Origin: DATKJY01 sp964540105
GTDB lineage: Bacteria; Zixibacteria; MSB-5A5; GN15; FEB-12
Direction: 5' to 3'
Assembly (NCBI GenBank): GCA_964540105.1
Contig: CAZILL010000001.1
Span: 186,001-250,000 of the forward strand
DNA: 64,000 bases
The notes beneath the pieces were generated by a model. That model worked only from the letters and a program-made list of their open reading frames with translations, ran no database searches and had not been told where the DNA came from. Positions 50,012-58,373 of this stretch are shown piece after piece. The translations under genes and the position numbers were made by a program. How positions within the stretch are numbered: position 1 is the first letter of the stretch; each line of letters opens with the position of its first letter.

Positions 50012-50775
50012 CCGCTGCCGGCGTTCTGAATCATCTGCTGGCTGTGCGTGATCTCCAGGGAGGCTGTTTCCTTCTGCTTCTGGATCCCGATCGCTTGAGT
50101 GAGCGCATGTACTGTGCGCTGGCGGAAGGGAGCGCGGAGGCCGGCGTCGATGCCATACTCGTGGGTACGTCTTATCTGATGAACGTCGACTTTTCCAGTG
50201 CTGTACGCGCCATTAAACGTTCCACCACCCTGCCCATAATCCTCCTCCCCGGTTCTGCGGGTCAAGTTGTGCCCGATGCCGACGCCATCCTGTTTACCTC
50301 CCTCTTATCGGGGCGTAACCCGACTTATCTCATAGACGAACAGGTCAAGGGAGCGCCGCTTGTCCGGCAGTATGGCCTTGAGACGATTCCGACTGGTTAT
50401 CTCCTGATTGAATCCGGGAGTCCAACGTCGGTTCAATTCATGTCCGGGACCTTTCCGATCCCCCGCAGCAAGCCGGAGATAGCCTGTGCCCACGCGCTGG
50501 CGGCTCAATACCTTGGCATGAAACTTGTCTATCTTGAGGCCGGGTCCGGTGCGGAACAGCCCGTGCCTACCGACATGGTTCAGGCGGTCGTAAACGGAGT
50601 TGACATTCCGATCATTGTTGGCGGAGGCCTTCACACTCCGAGCGATTGCGCCGAGCGGATCAAGGCGGGTGCGTCGTTTGTCACGGTTGGAAATCACTTT
50701 GAACGTGACTCCGATTTTTCGTATCTTCGCGAGATGACCGCAGCCGCGCATCCCAGATTGACCGTCCACGTATGA
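50008..50775 (+). CDS. Geranylgeranylglyceryl phosphate synthase-like (GGGPS/PcrB family)
   Basis: TIM-barrel prenyltransferase family joining a polyprenyl diphosphate to glycerol-1-phosphate, the ether-lipid step of archaea; bacterial members also exist. 255 residues, with LLLLDPDRLS, ILVGTSYLMN, IILLPGSAGQVVPDAD, YLLIESGSPTS, VYLEAGSGAEQPVP and IIVGGGLHTPSDCAERI marking the phosphate- and Mg-binding loops. The intact YLEAGSGA and IVGGG motifs argue for activity. It overlaps alaS and gmhA by 4 bases each. Chain length and lipid product cannot be told from sequence. Confidence 0.85.
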   Translation: MTAAGVLNHLLAVRDLQGGCFLLLLDPDRLSERMYCALAEGSAEAGVDAILVGTSYLMNVDFSSAVRAIKRSTTLPIILLPGSAGQVVPDADAILFTSLLSGRNPTYLIDEQVKGAPLVRQYGLETIPTGYLLIESGSPTSVQFMSGTFPIPRSKPEIACAHALAAQYLGMKLVYLEAGSGAEQPVPTDMVQAVVNGVDIPIIVGGGLHTPSDCAERIKAGASFVTVGNHFERDSDFSYLREMTAAAHPRLTVHV

Positions 50776-51362
50776 CCCGTCAGCAGAAACTTGAGCGTCT
50801 TCGAAAGGTTGGCGAAGAAACCGTCATTCTTCGCCAGTCCCTGATCGAGAAATTCGGCCACCAGATTCTCGAGTGCGCCGATGTTATCGCCGGAGTCATT
50901 GGATCTCGAGGAAAGATCCTGATCTGCGGCAACGGGGGGCATGCGGCGATGTCGTCGCATTTCGCCGCCGAGCTGGTCGTTCGCCTTTCTGCCGACCGCA
51001 ATCGGCAGGCGCTTCCGGCGCTTGCCCTCAGTGTCGATCCCGCCATACTTACCGCCGCGTCAAACGACTACGGCTACAAGGAGGTGTTCGCGCGCCAGGT
51101 CGAAGCACTCGGTCAGAAAGGGGACATGCTGATTGTCATGTCCACGTCGGGTAACTCGCCGAATTGTCTGCGTGCAGTGCAAACCGCGCGGGCGCAGGGA
51201 CTGCTGACCTTCGGATTGCTCGGAGCCGACGGAGGCAAGCTGGTCACCATGGTGGAACGATCCATAGTAATCCCGCACCCTTCTGCTCAGCGCATTCAGG
51301 AGGAGCATCTCTTTCTCGTCCACCATCTCGTGGAACTCATCGAAAGCGATCTCTTCGCATGA
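50772..51362 (+). CDS. gmhA: Phosphoheptose isomerase
   Basis: SIS-fold isomerase (196 residues) converting sedoheptulose 7-phosphate to heptose 7-phosphate for lipopolysaccharide core. CGNGGHAAMSSHFAAELVVR holds the phosphate loop and catalytic region, VMSTSGNSPNCLRAV the second Ser/Thr loop, and QEEHLFLVHHLVELIE the C-terminal Glu/His helix. Overlaps GGGPS-like and O-antigen-ligase-like genes by 4 bases each, linking envelope lipid and sugar synthesis. Confidence 0.9.
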   Translation: MTRQQKLERLRKVGEETVILRQSLIEKFGHQILECADVIAGVIGSRGKILICGNGGHAAMSSHFAAELVVRLSADRNRQALPALALSVDPAILTAASNDYGYKEVFARQVEALGQKGDMLIVMSTSGNSPNCLRAVQTARAQGLLTFGLLGADGGKLVTMVERSIVIPHPSAQRIQEEHLFLVHHLVELIESDLFA

Positions 51363-52615
51363 GTCGATCCTCGACCGACCTGCCGAACCGTCTGCTGCTA
51401 TTTTTCTTTTCCCTCTTCGTTTTCAGCTCAACGTTTTCAATCGCGTTGTCACAGATGTCACTGGGGTGCGCCCTTGCCGCCTTTGTCGTCGTCGTTATTC
51501 GCAGTCGCTATCAGCCGTTTGTCGGATCACTGAAATGGTTCTATTTGGGCATTGCAGGATACTTTGTCTGGTTAATGCTCGCGGCCATCTTAGGAAAGAC
51601 CCCACTGCGATCGATTGCGATGATGAGAGAAGAGTGGCTTTTCACGGTGGCGACCATTGGAATCTACGTCATGCGCTCGGATGAATATCGCCACAAGGTT
51701 GTGACCTTGTTTTCCGTCAGCGTGGGAATGCTCTCGCTCTATGCGATCGTCCAGTATTTTACACTGATTGATTGGCTGAACCTGGAAGGGTTCGGATTCG
51801 TCCCGATACCCTGTACTGCGGTCACTGGTAACTTCTCAAATGTGCTCACCTTTGCCAATTTCTTCAGCGTCGCGGGGTTCTTCATACTTGGCTATGCCGT
51901 GTCGAGTGATGATCCCTGGGATCGCAAGCGATTCCTTCTGGTTTTCGTGGCGTCACTCTCGATGCTGGCCGCTCTCCTGACTTACAGTCGTGGTCCCTTC
52001 CTGTATATGATGGCCGGGCTTCTGGTGATCATTGCGTTGAAAGGGAAGGGAATCCGATGGTACGCGCTCGGCATGTTCGCTCTGCTTGGTGTACTGACTA
52101 TCAGCATGCCTGCACTGCGAAATCGATATGTCGACGATCTCTCGCGCGATGTAAGCGGGGTCAATGAAGGGGGTAGACTCTTCGTGTGGAAAAACTCGCT
52201 CAAGGTTATCGAGGAACACCCCGTTTTCGGGGTTGGCCCAGGTAATTTCAAAGAGTACTATGCACTTCAGGCTGGTCCGGAACTGGAGGATAAATTTCAT
52301 CACGTTCACGCCCACAACGATTACCTGAACGTGGCCGCGCTGGGGGGGATTCCGGATGCACTGCTCTTTTGCGGGCTCTGGGTGGTAGTTTTCGGGTATT
52401 GCTGGATAGGATACCGACGCGCAGACTTTTCGCCGGCAGATCGCCAGTTCTGCTTCGCCGCCCTGATGGGATCGGTACTGTTCTTCATGTCGGGTCTGTC
52501 CGAGGCCGCTTTCGCTGACGAAGAGGTTCGGCAGATGCTCATGTTTGTCTGGGGCGCCGGATTGGCGCCATGGTACAAGATCGCGGAAAGATCCGGGATT
52601 CCGGTCAGCGCTTAA
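51359..52615 (+). CDS. O-antigen ligase/polymerase-like membrane protein
   Basis: 418 residues with about ten membrane helices from ATG 51359 (ATGA overlap with gmhA). The Wzy_C/WaaL signature region GGRLFVWKNSLKVIEEHPVFGVGPGNF followed by HVHAHNDYLNVAALGGI is present near residues 270-330; these Arg and His residues are conserved in O-antigen ligases. It would join polysaccharide to lipid A core or polymerise it. The preceding gmhA supports an envelope role. Confidence 0.82.
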   Translation: MSRSSTDLPNRLLLFFFSLFVFSSTFSIALSQMSLGCALAAFVVVVIRSRYQPFVGSLKWFYLGIAGYFVWLMLAAILGKTPLRSIAMMREEWLFTVATIGIYVMRSDEYRHKVVTLFSVSVGMLSLYAIVQYFTLIDWLNLEGFGFVPIPCTAVTGNFSNVLTFANFFSVAGFFILGYAVSSDDPWDRKRFLLVFVASLSMLAALLTYSRGPFLYMMAGLLVIIALKGKGIRWYALGMFALLGVLTISMPALRNRYVDDLSRDVSGVNEGGRLFVWKNSLKVIEEHPVFGVGPGNFKEYYALQAGPELEDKFHHVHAHNDYLNVAALGGIPDALLFCGLWVVVFGYCWIGYRRADFSPADRQFCFAALMGSVLFFMSGLSEAAFADEEVRQMLMFVWGAGLAPWYKIAERSGIPVSA

Positions 52616-52620
52616 AGTCC

Positions 52621-52648
52621 TTGACAAGTTTCGGGAAGGCTCTATATT
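52621..52648 (+). promoter_or_regulatory. Near-consensus promoter immediately before the 92-aa gene
   Basis: TTGACA (52621-52626), 16-base spacer and TATATT (52643-52648). The expected start is about 6 bases before the ATG at 52661, so the message would be nearly leaderless. Confidence 0.55.
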
Positions 52649-52660
52649 CGACCGACACTT

Positions 52661-52939
52661 ATGGCTATTCAGAAGCAGAAATTAGGGCAACCCAAGCCAA
52701 AACCACCTGCCAAGGTCGCGCCGTGGCCGTTTGGGCGAAAGAACTACATCCTGTTTGGGGTGGCGTTGGTCGTTATCATTATAGGGTTTGTTCTGTTGGG
52801 TCAAAACTCAATTACCCTGGCCCCGTTTCTTCTGGTCGTCGGCTATTGCGTCCTGATTCCTTACGCAATCATGGCTAAAGACAAGCCAAAATCCGAATCC
52901 GAGCCTGTGTCGGAGCAATCTTCGCCGAAAGCTCTTTAG
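52661..52939 (+). CDS. Small membrane protein (92 aa), DUF3098-like
   Basis: Pro/Lys-rich cytoplasmic start, PFGRKNYILFG, then two membrane helices (VALVVIIIGFVLLG and LAPFLLVVGYCVLIPYAIM) and a charged Ser/Pro tail. The layout resembles the DUF3098 family of small two-helix proteins. Function unknown. No ribosome site is visible, consistent with the very short leader. Confidence 0.65.
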   Translation: MAIQKQKLGQPKPKPPAKVAPWPFGRKNYILFGVALVVIIIGFVLLGQNSITLAPFLLVVGYCVLIPYAIMAKDKPKSESEPVSEQSSPKAL

Positions 52940-53096
52940 CGCCCGTCTGGCTTGTTTTCATCCGTTGGTTTCCGTTTTCAATACGTCTTGTTCGCTCAGA
53001 ATCTGAGCCTATTGTGGTATCGGTTCCAGAAGCCGTGTCGATTCCGGCACGGGACGATCAAGGTCATTAATTTCATCCTGGTTGGCGGCAAACCTC

Positions 53097-53124
53097 TTGA
53101 TATTTTCTCGATCCGGCATATATT
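53097..53124 (+). promoter_or_regulatory. Promoter of the tRNA pair
   Basis: TTGATA (53097-53102), 16-base spacer and TATATT (53119-53124), about 90 bases before the tRNA-Val. The stretch 52940-53096 holds no gene I can support, only a small CTCAGA/TCTGAG inverted repeat. Confidence 0.5.
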
Positions 53125-53221
53125 GCAGGACTGCCATCGGCCCCACTTTGGCGACAATTGAGTAGCTGGCTGAACAATCGGAACTAAACGCTCTGATTGA
53201 CTTTGGTGAGCTGGTAGAGCC

Positions 53222-53295
53222 GGGCGGTTAGCTCAGCTGGTTAGAGCACCTGCTTTACACGCAGGGGGTCACTAGTTCGAATCTAGTACCGCCCA
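53222..53295 (+). tRNA. tRNA-Val (anticodon TAC)
   Basis: Full cloverleaf by eye. The acceptor stem is GGGCGGT (53222-53228) with ACCGCCC (53288-53294) and discriminator A. The anticodon stem CCTGC/GCAGG encloses a loop with TAC at 53256-53258, and GTTCGAATC forms the T loop. CCA is not encoded. Confidence 0.95.
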
Positions 53296-53377
53296 GTTTG
53301 AGAGATCGCAGCGGATTGAAGCTGAGAGCGTTCATCGAAGCGGAGGTTGGGTCAGAAGGCATCCGGTGATTGAGATC

Positions 53378-53454
53378 GGGGTTGTAGTTCAGTTGGTTAG
53401 AACGCATGCCTGTCACGCATGAGGCCGCGAGTTCGAGTCTCGTCAACCCCGCCA
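53378..53454 (+). tRNA. tRNA-Asp (anticodon GTC)
   Basis: Acceptor stem GGGGTTG (53378-53384) with CAACCCC (53444-53450), discriminator G and encoded CCA (53452-53454). The anticodon stem CATGC/GCATG encloses a loop with GTC at 53412-53414, and GTTCGAGTC forms the T loop. It lies 82 bases after tRNA-Val, probably on one transcript. Confidence 0.95.
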
Positions 53455-54010
53455 TTATCGTCGGTCCATTACCTCCACGCTAATCTCCGGGCTTGCCACA
53501 GCCAATTCTATAAATCTCGTTTTCACTAGGGCGTCCGCGCCACCGGCAGGACGGCTTTTCTTAGTAGTAGTGATCGCGTCCGCGCGAAGCATAAACACGG
53601 GGTCACGTCGCCCCGGCGTTCGGTGTGATGACGCAGAGCTCCGGCGTTACCACCGCATGTCAGAAAATGCTAGACGGTGAAAATCGGGGGACAAACGGGT
53701 CGACCGCATGTGACGGAAATCACTTGCAAACAATCCAAATTTCGCCTACATTGATTTTACAATATTTGGAAGGCTACATCCGCCTTTTCCGCTGCCCTAC
53801 AACACGCTTTTCTCATCTGGATCAAAGGCGGGCAAGCCCCGTTTTCTTGATTGAGCGAATTACTTCTTATGGACTGCGCTATTGACAATCAATTGGGATT
53901 AAGACCGGCATTTGTTAACCGAACCACGTTAAATAGCCAGGTTGTTTTCGGTGAATTTCAGGTTGACAGTTTTGTGCTCCGAAACCCGCCCGAACGCAAA
54001 GCCCGAAAAC
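53455..54010. other. Region between tRNA-Asp and the AT-rich gene; no supported gene
   Basis: An open frame at 53625-53885 has no recognisable features or ribosome site. The sequence is GC-rich near the tRNA and drifts AT-rich toward 54000. It ends with CCCGAAAACGTTAGCA, a possible cassette boundary. Confidence 0.4.
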
Positions 54011-54037
54011 GTTAGCAACAATAATAAAACCAACCAT

Positions 54038-55144
54038 ATGACAAGCATTGAAAGTAAGAAATCATTCGTAACAATAGATTTAATTCTAATTGTTTTGACT
54101 TTTCAAATATCATCTTGCATAGGACAAGTGAAAGAAAAACCTGTTAATGATACAACAGAAAATGGAATAAACAATCGACCAATCAATTCAAATCAAAGTA
54201 CAACATTTCCACAAATTCACACCAATTTAAATGGAATGGTAAGGGATTTTGTAAGAACAATGTATCAAGACAAAAAAGGGAACTATTGGTTTGGAACAAA
54301 TGGAAATGGGATTATACGCTATGATGGTAAATCACTTGATAAAATTACAATTAAAACAACCCAAAAAGGTGTTTCGGTAAGAGGAATTGTTGAAGACAAG
54401 GTAGGCAATGTTTGGTTTGCAACTTCTTCTGGACTAGTAGAATTTGATGGTGAGAAATTTGCAACATACTCTATAGAAGTCGGTCTTCAAAATGATGAAA
54501 TCTGGAGTATTTGTATTGATAGAAAAGGTTTGATTTGGGTAAGTACTGGCAAAGGCGTCAGTCATTTTGATGGGGAAAAATTTACACCTTTTATATTACC
54601 CGAAACAAGGGTCGAAAATCCACAACCTATGTTATCTGATAAATTGGTTTTTCAATTTTTAGAAGACAAAAATGGAACGATGTGGCTTGTTACCGATGGA
54701 AATGGAATTTTCAAATACAAAAATGGTGAATTCATTCATTTAACATCTAAAAATGGACTTACCGACAATAATGTCGCGGATATTTTAGAAGACAAGCAAG
54801 GAAATATTTGGATTGGTACTTTTTTTGGCGGTGTGAGTAAATATGATGGTAAAACATACACTAACTTCACAAGGGATGGAATTATTGAAGGTATAGAAAC
54901 TTATAATTTTTGTGAAGACAGGCAGGGAAATATTTGGTTTTCAGCTGAAGGTTATGGGGTATATCGTTACGATGGAGCAAATTTCACCCAATTCACAACT
55001 GACAAAGGCTTAACCACCAATGTTGTTCAAAGTATTTATGGGGATAACAAAGGTCAACTTTGGTTTGGCACCTGGCAAGGAATAAGTATTTATGATGGAC
55101 AAAAATTTATGAATGCTAAAGACAAAGAACCTTGGACTAACTAA
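54038..55144 (+). CDS. Seven-bladed beta-propeller lipoprotein, foreign composition
   Basis: 368 residues from ATG 54038. The N-terminus has a hydrophobic stretch ending in the lipobox-like ISSC, suggesting a lipoprotein. Seven repeats follow, each with D-x2-G-x-(I/V/Y/L)W(F/V/I/L) and (Y/F)DG, for example EDKQGNIWIGT and VSKYDGKTY, the two-component-regulator propeller type found mostly in Bacteroidota. Codon and base use are strikingly AT-rich (many AAA, AAT, GGA codons) against GC-rich neighbours, indicating recent transfer. No kinase or output domain is attached. Boundary motifs suggest an integron-like cassette. Confidence 0.85.
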   Translation: MTSIESKKSFVTIDLILIVLTFQISSCIGQVKEKPVNDTTENGINNRPINSNQSTTFPQIHTNLNGMVRDFVRTMYQDKKGNYWFGTNGNGIIRYDGKSLDKITIKTTQKGVSVRGIVEDKVGNVWFATSSGLVEFDGEKFATYSIEVGLQNDEIWSICIDRKGLIWVSTGKGVSHFDGEKFTPFILPETRVENPQPMLSDKLVFQFLEDKNGTMWLVTDGNGIFKYKNGEFIHLTSKNGLTDNNVADILEDKQGNIWIGTFFGGVSKYDGKTYTNFTRDGIIEGIETYNFCEDRQGNIWFSAEGYGVYRYDGANFTQFTTDKGLTTNVVQSIYGDNKGQLWFGTWQGISIYDGQKFMNAKDKEPWTN

Positions 55145-55154
55145 AAATAACTGT

Positions 55155-55241
55155 TGCTAACAGCACATTGGGTTTGGGGTCTGGATGGCTCCTGGTTCCC
55201 ATTTGCCTGCTGGTATCGGTAGCTCAATCGAGGCGTTAGAA
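55155..55241. repeat. attC-like candidate at the end of the AT-rich gene
   Basis: Just after the stop, CTAAC (55157-55161) and GTTAG (55235-55239) are complementary ends. Inside them ATTGGG (55167-55172) can pair with CTCAAT (55223-55228), giving the R-L-L-R layout of an integron attC site over about 85 bases. Together with GTTAGCA at 54011 before the gene this brackets a cassette-sized unit. No integrase is in the window, and the fine structure could not be tested. Confidence 0.35.
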
Positions 55242-55832
55242 GTCGTTTTGTGGTTCTCGCGCCAATACCCGGCACTTGTGCATGAGAACTCCGTTGCTAA
55301 AGAGTGTTGATATTCAGCTACTTCAAATTGAGGGACTGGTGACGGACGCTTCGATGACAAACCGCCCTTCTAGCCTAATAGTATAGCGAGAATTTGTCGC
55401 ACGTCCAGTCCTTACTTGCCACATTGGGTAGCCTAGCGACAAACCGATAGCTCTAAGCAGTTACCGGCATATTCACGAATTCGACAGGAGCCCGCGGCCT
55501 TGAACCATATAGAATTGCTATGTCGTAGGATCCGGAACGTGGCACTTCAAGGACGAGGCTCTCGACCTGCCCATGTCTACTGACCGAAACGATTTCAATT
55601 CCGTCAGTTGGATTTCGCCTATCTCACTGTTTTCCAGCGCCTTCCATCAATCATCGCGTAGTGTAACCGTCTCGGGAACTGGAAGCTCACAAAAGTTTGG
55701 GGAGAGTGAGGTTGGGGCCGCCATAGAAGAGTAATTTTATCCCACATTGTCAGACGCATGCTTACACAGCAGTTGTAGAAACTAGGTCATCTGCCTTACC
55801 TTGTCTCTGTTATCGAAGCGACTGCTATTGAC
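55242..55832. other. Intergenic region before the glycosyltransferase gene
   Basis: About 590 bases without a supported gene. It contains one copy of a 48-base direct repeat (55674-55722). Confidence 0.4.
55674..55722 (+). repeat. Direct repeat, upstream copy
   Basis: This stretch shares GAACTGGA, CTCACAAAAG and TTGGGGAGAGTGAGGT(T)GGGGCCGC with a second copy at 57435-57484. By eye the two copies differ at about six positions. They flank the 55833-57389 gene in the same orientation. Confidence 0.6.
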
Positions 55833-57389
55833 ATGGTAAACACCTGTCGCGGTCCCGGCCGCCATCTCCGGATCATCGCACTCTGCTGTTCCGCAGTCGT
55901 AGTCATTTCAATACTTTGCGGCTATTGGAATCTGCAGCAGGATGACAGCTACATTTACTACACGTATGCGAGAAATCTTGCAGAAGGTCACGGTTATGTC
56001 TTCAACGCTGGAGAAAGAGTTAACGCGACTACCTCACCTCTGTACACGATTCTTCTCGCCTTGACATACAAGCTACTTGGGTTCCTTCCCTTCGTGACTC
56101 TGCCGGTCATTGGAAGCATCATCGGGGGCATCAGTCTGTTTCTGCTGTGCCACTTCTTGATTCAGTGCTTCAGGGATGAGCAGGATTCGTTCTTCACGTA
56201 TGCGTTGCCGCTCGTGTTGCTGGCCAGTCCTCTGCTCTCCCTGGCGGTCGGTATGGAGCTTTTCTTAGCAATGATGCTGGCCGTGGCCAGTGTATCAATA
56301 TATGTACAGGACAGGTTGAAAGCGGCATCATTTCTTGGCTCCTTTGCGGTTTTGGCGAGGCCGGATATGCTGATTGTGCCGGGACTCTTGATGATTCACT
56401 ACTTGATCCGTCACCGTCGCCCACCCAATCTTACACCTGTCTTGCTCTTTGTCGCACCGATCGTAGCATGGCTCATATTCAGCTGGACTTACTTCGGCAG
56501 TATTCTCCCGTCCACATTGTCGGCCAAGCTCGCTCAGACGGAGGCAGGACTGTGGGGCGGAGAGTTTGCATTTCTGGAGGCACTACTCTCCGCCCCGAAT
56601 TGGTACGGAGCTCCGGTGGCCAGAGAACAAGTGTTGCCGCTCGTTACACTTTTGTTCATTACGATTGCCGGCACTCTGGCTGGATTTTCTGTCTGGATTG
56701 CGAAGCGTCGAGAATGGAAGCTCCTTCATCATCCCGCAGTATGCGTGCTGGCGGTCTGGAGTATTCTCCACTTGATAGCATACGGTCTTTTCCTGAGGGT
56801 GCCTGCGTATCCGTGGTATTACACTCCGCTCGCCGTGGGCATTGCGGTCCTGATGACTCTGCCCTTTCATGTCGTTATTCGTTTACAAACTCAGCGGTCC
56901 GATATTCGGTGGAGAACCGGCTCACTGGCCGTACTGTGTGGTCTGACGCTGATTGGCGTGTGGCTGCCGATCATGAGTCTCGGTAACCGGTCGGGTTGGG
57001 AATACGAAACTCATCGCAAGGCGGCCCAATGGCTCAATGAACATGCGCCCGACGGAGCGAGTGTTGGCGCAGGTGACGTCGATATTCTGAGATTCTTCTA
57101 CGAAAAAGGTCCGGTAATCGATGGGTTGGGGCTCGTGACGCCCGAGGTTGTCGATCACGTCAGACAAGGTGATCTGAACTGGTACATTCACAGATATGAG
57201 CCCGACTACTTGATGCTCACTCATCGCCAACATCCTTCGAAGGACGGTTTAGAGACTGAAAGTTGGTTTCAACTAGCCTACAAGCTGCAGATAGTGATAG
57301 GAGAACCGGGACAGGAGGTGGCCCTTTACGGCAAAACACAGGAGAAAGGATCCGTCCCGGTACAATCCCAGGCACACCTCACTAAGTGA
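55833..57389 (+). CDS. GT39/PMT-like membrane glycosyltransferase
   Basis: 518 residues with about ten membrane segments. The first extracytoplasmic loop carries QQDDSYIYYTYARNLAEGHGYVFNAGERVNATTSPLYT, the pattern (paired acidic residues in DD) of polyprenol-phosphate-dependent glycosyltransferases near family GT39. A soluble C-terminal part (WLNEHAPDGASVGAGDVDILRFFYE) resembles their periplasmic domain. It would transfer a sugar to an envelope acceptor. It stands alone between two direct repeats. Confidence 0.75.
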   Translation: MVNTCRGPGRHLRIIALCCSAVVVISILCGYWNLQQDDSYIYYTYARNLAEGHGYVFNAGERVNATTSPLYTILLALTYKLLGFLPFVTLPVIGSIIGGISLFLLCHFLIQCFRDEQDSFFTYALPLVLLASPLLSLAVGMELFLAMMLAVASVSIYVQDRLKAASFLGSFAVLARPDMLIVPGLLMIHYLIRHRRPPNLTPVLLFVAPIVAWLIFSWTYFGSILPSTLSAKLAQTEAGLWGGEFAFLEALLSAPNWYGAPVAREQVLPLVTLLFITIAGTLAGFSVWIAKRREWKLLHHPAVCVLAVWSILHLIAYGLFLRVPAYPWYYTPLAVGIAVLMTLPFHVVIRLQTQRSDIRWRTGSLAVLCGLTLIGVWLPIMSLGNRSGWEYETHRKAAQWLNEHAPDGASVGAGDVDILRFFYEKGPVIDGLGLVTPEVVDHVRQGDLNWYIHRYEPDYLMLTHRQHPSKDGLETESWFQLAYKLQIVIGEPGQEVALYGKTQEKGSVPVQSQAHLTK

Positions 57390-57434
57390 TGATCTTCCAT
57401 CGGCCTCCGTCGATTCGAGCATAGGTTCACCGGA

Positions 57435-57484
57435 TCGGAAACTGGATGCACACAAGAGTCTGGGGAGAGTGAGGTCGGGGCCGC
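57435..57484 (+). repeat. Direct repeat, downstream copy
   Basis: Second copy of the 48-base repeat, ending GGGGAGAGTGAGGTCGGGGCCGCT, about 45 bases after the glycosyltransferase stop. The interval between copies is about 1.76 kb. The rest of 57390-57632 shows nothing else recognisable. Confidence 0.6.
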
Positions 57485-57632
57485 TTTGACTCTATAGCGA
57501 CCCACGACTATGCAGACCCCTGACATGAGTGATCTGCTCAATTGCAGCCCAGTTTGCAGTGTGCTATCATAATAGTGAAACGAGTCACTGAAACGACACT
57601 TTGTCGTTGTCATCAGGAGAACAGGAAGTAGG

Positions 57633-58373
57633 ATGACCACCCTTATCGTCGGAGCAAGCGGAGCTACCGGGCGGTTGCTGGTCGAGCAATTATTGCATCG
57701 CGGGCAGCACGTAAAGGCCATCGTACGATCGGCCGACCGCCTGCCTCTCTCAGTCAGATCCAACCCGCGCCTGACGCTGATCGTGGCGAACCTGCTTGAT
57801 CTGAGCGATACCGAGATAACCCAACACATTCGAGGGTGCGGCGCGGCGTTGTCGTGCCTGGGCCACAATCTGAGTCTGAAGGGCATCTACGCGCATCCGC
57901 GTCGGCTTGTGACCGATGCCACCCGTCGACTGTGTCAGGCTCTAAAGGCCACAGGTTCGGGAGAACCTCGAAAGTTCGTCCTTATGAACACGACTGGCAA
58001 CAGTAACCGCGATCTCCAGGAGCCGCGATCGATTACTGACCGTCTGGTCGTCGGACTCATCCGCCGCATACTACCACCCCATGCGGACAATGAGCAGGCT
58101 GCGGACTATTTGCGGCTCCAGATAGGACAGAACAATGAAGCCATCGAGTGGGTTGCAGTTCGACCGGACAGTCTGACTAATGAGGACAAGGTGACACCTT
58201 ACGAAGTGGTGGCATCGCCCACGAGAAGCCCGGTTTTCGATTCGGGCAAAACGAGCCGGATCAACGTGGCCCACTTCATGTCGGAACTGATTACAAATGA
58301 TGAAGTCTGGAACCAATGGAGAGGACAGATGCCCGTGCTCTACAACAAGGATACCACTCGGCGCGACCGTTGA
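57633..58373 (+). CDS. Atypical SDR, NAD(P)H-binding protein
   Basis: 246 residues with the N-terminal cofactor loop LIVGASGATGRLLVEQLLHRG and an extended helical part. This is the atypical SDR5/NmrA-like group, which often binds NADP and acts in stress or quinone-related reduction. No Tyr-x3-Lys motif is evident. GGAAGTAGG is the ribosome site. The next gene starts immediately after its stop. Confidence 0.75.
   Translation: MTTLIVGASGATGRLLVEQLLHRGQHVKAIVRSADRLPLSVRSNPRLTLIVANLLDLSDTEITQHIRGCGAALSCLGHNLSLKGIYAHPRRLVTDATRRLCQALKATGSGEPRKFVLMNTTGNSNRDLQEPRSITDRLVVGLIRRILPPHADNEQAADYLRLQIGQNNEAIEWVAVRPDSLTNEDKVTPYEVVASPTRSPVFDSGKTSRINVAHFMSELITNDEVWNQWRGQMPVLYNKDTTRRDR

Noticed and set aside
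53625..53885. Possible small gene between tRNA-Asp and the AT-rich gene
   Set aside because: No ribosome site, no domain, mixed composition; treated as intergenic.
53378..57600. Genomic island integrated at tRNA-Asp
   Set aside because: I looked for a repeat of the tRNA 3' end downstream and for an integrase and saw neither, so a classical tRNA-site island is not supported.
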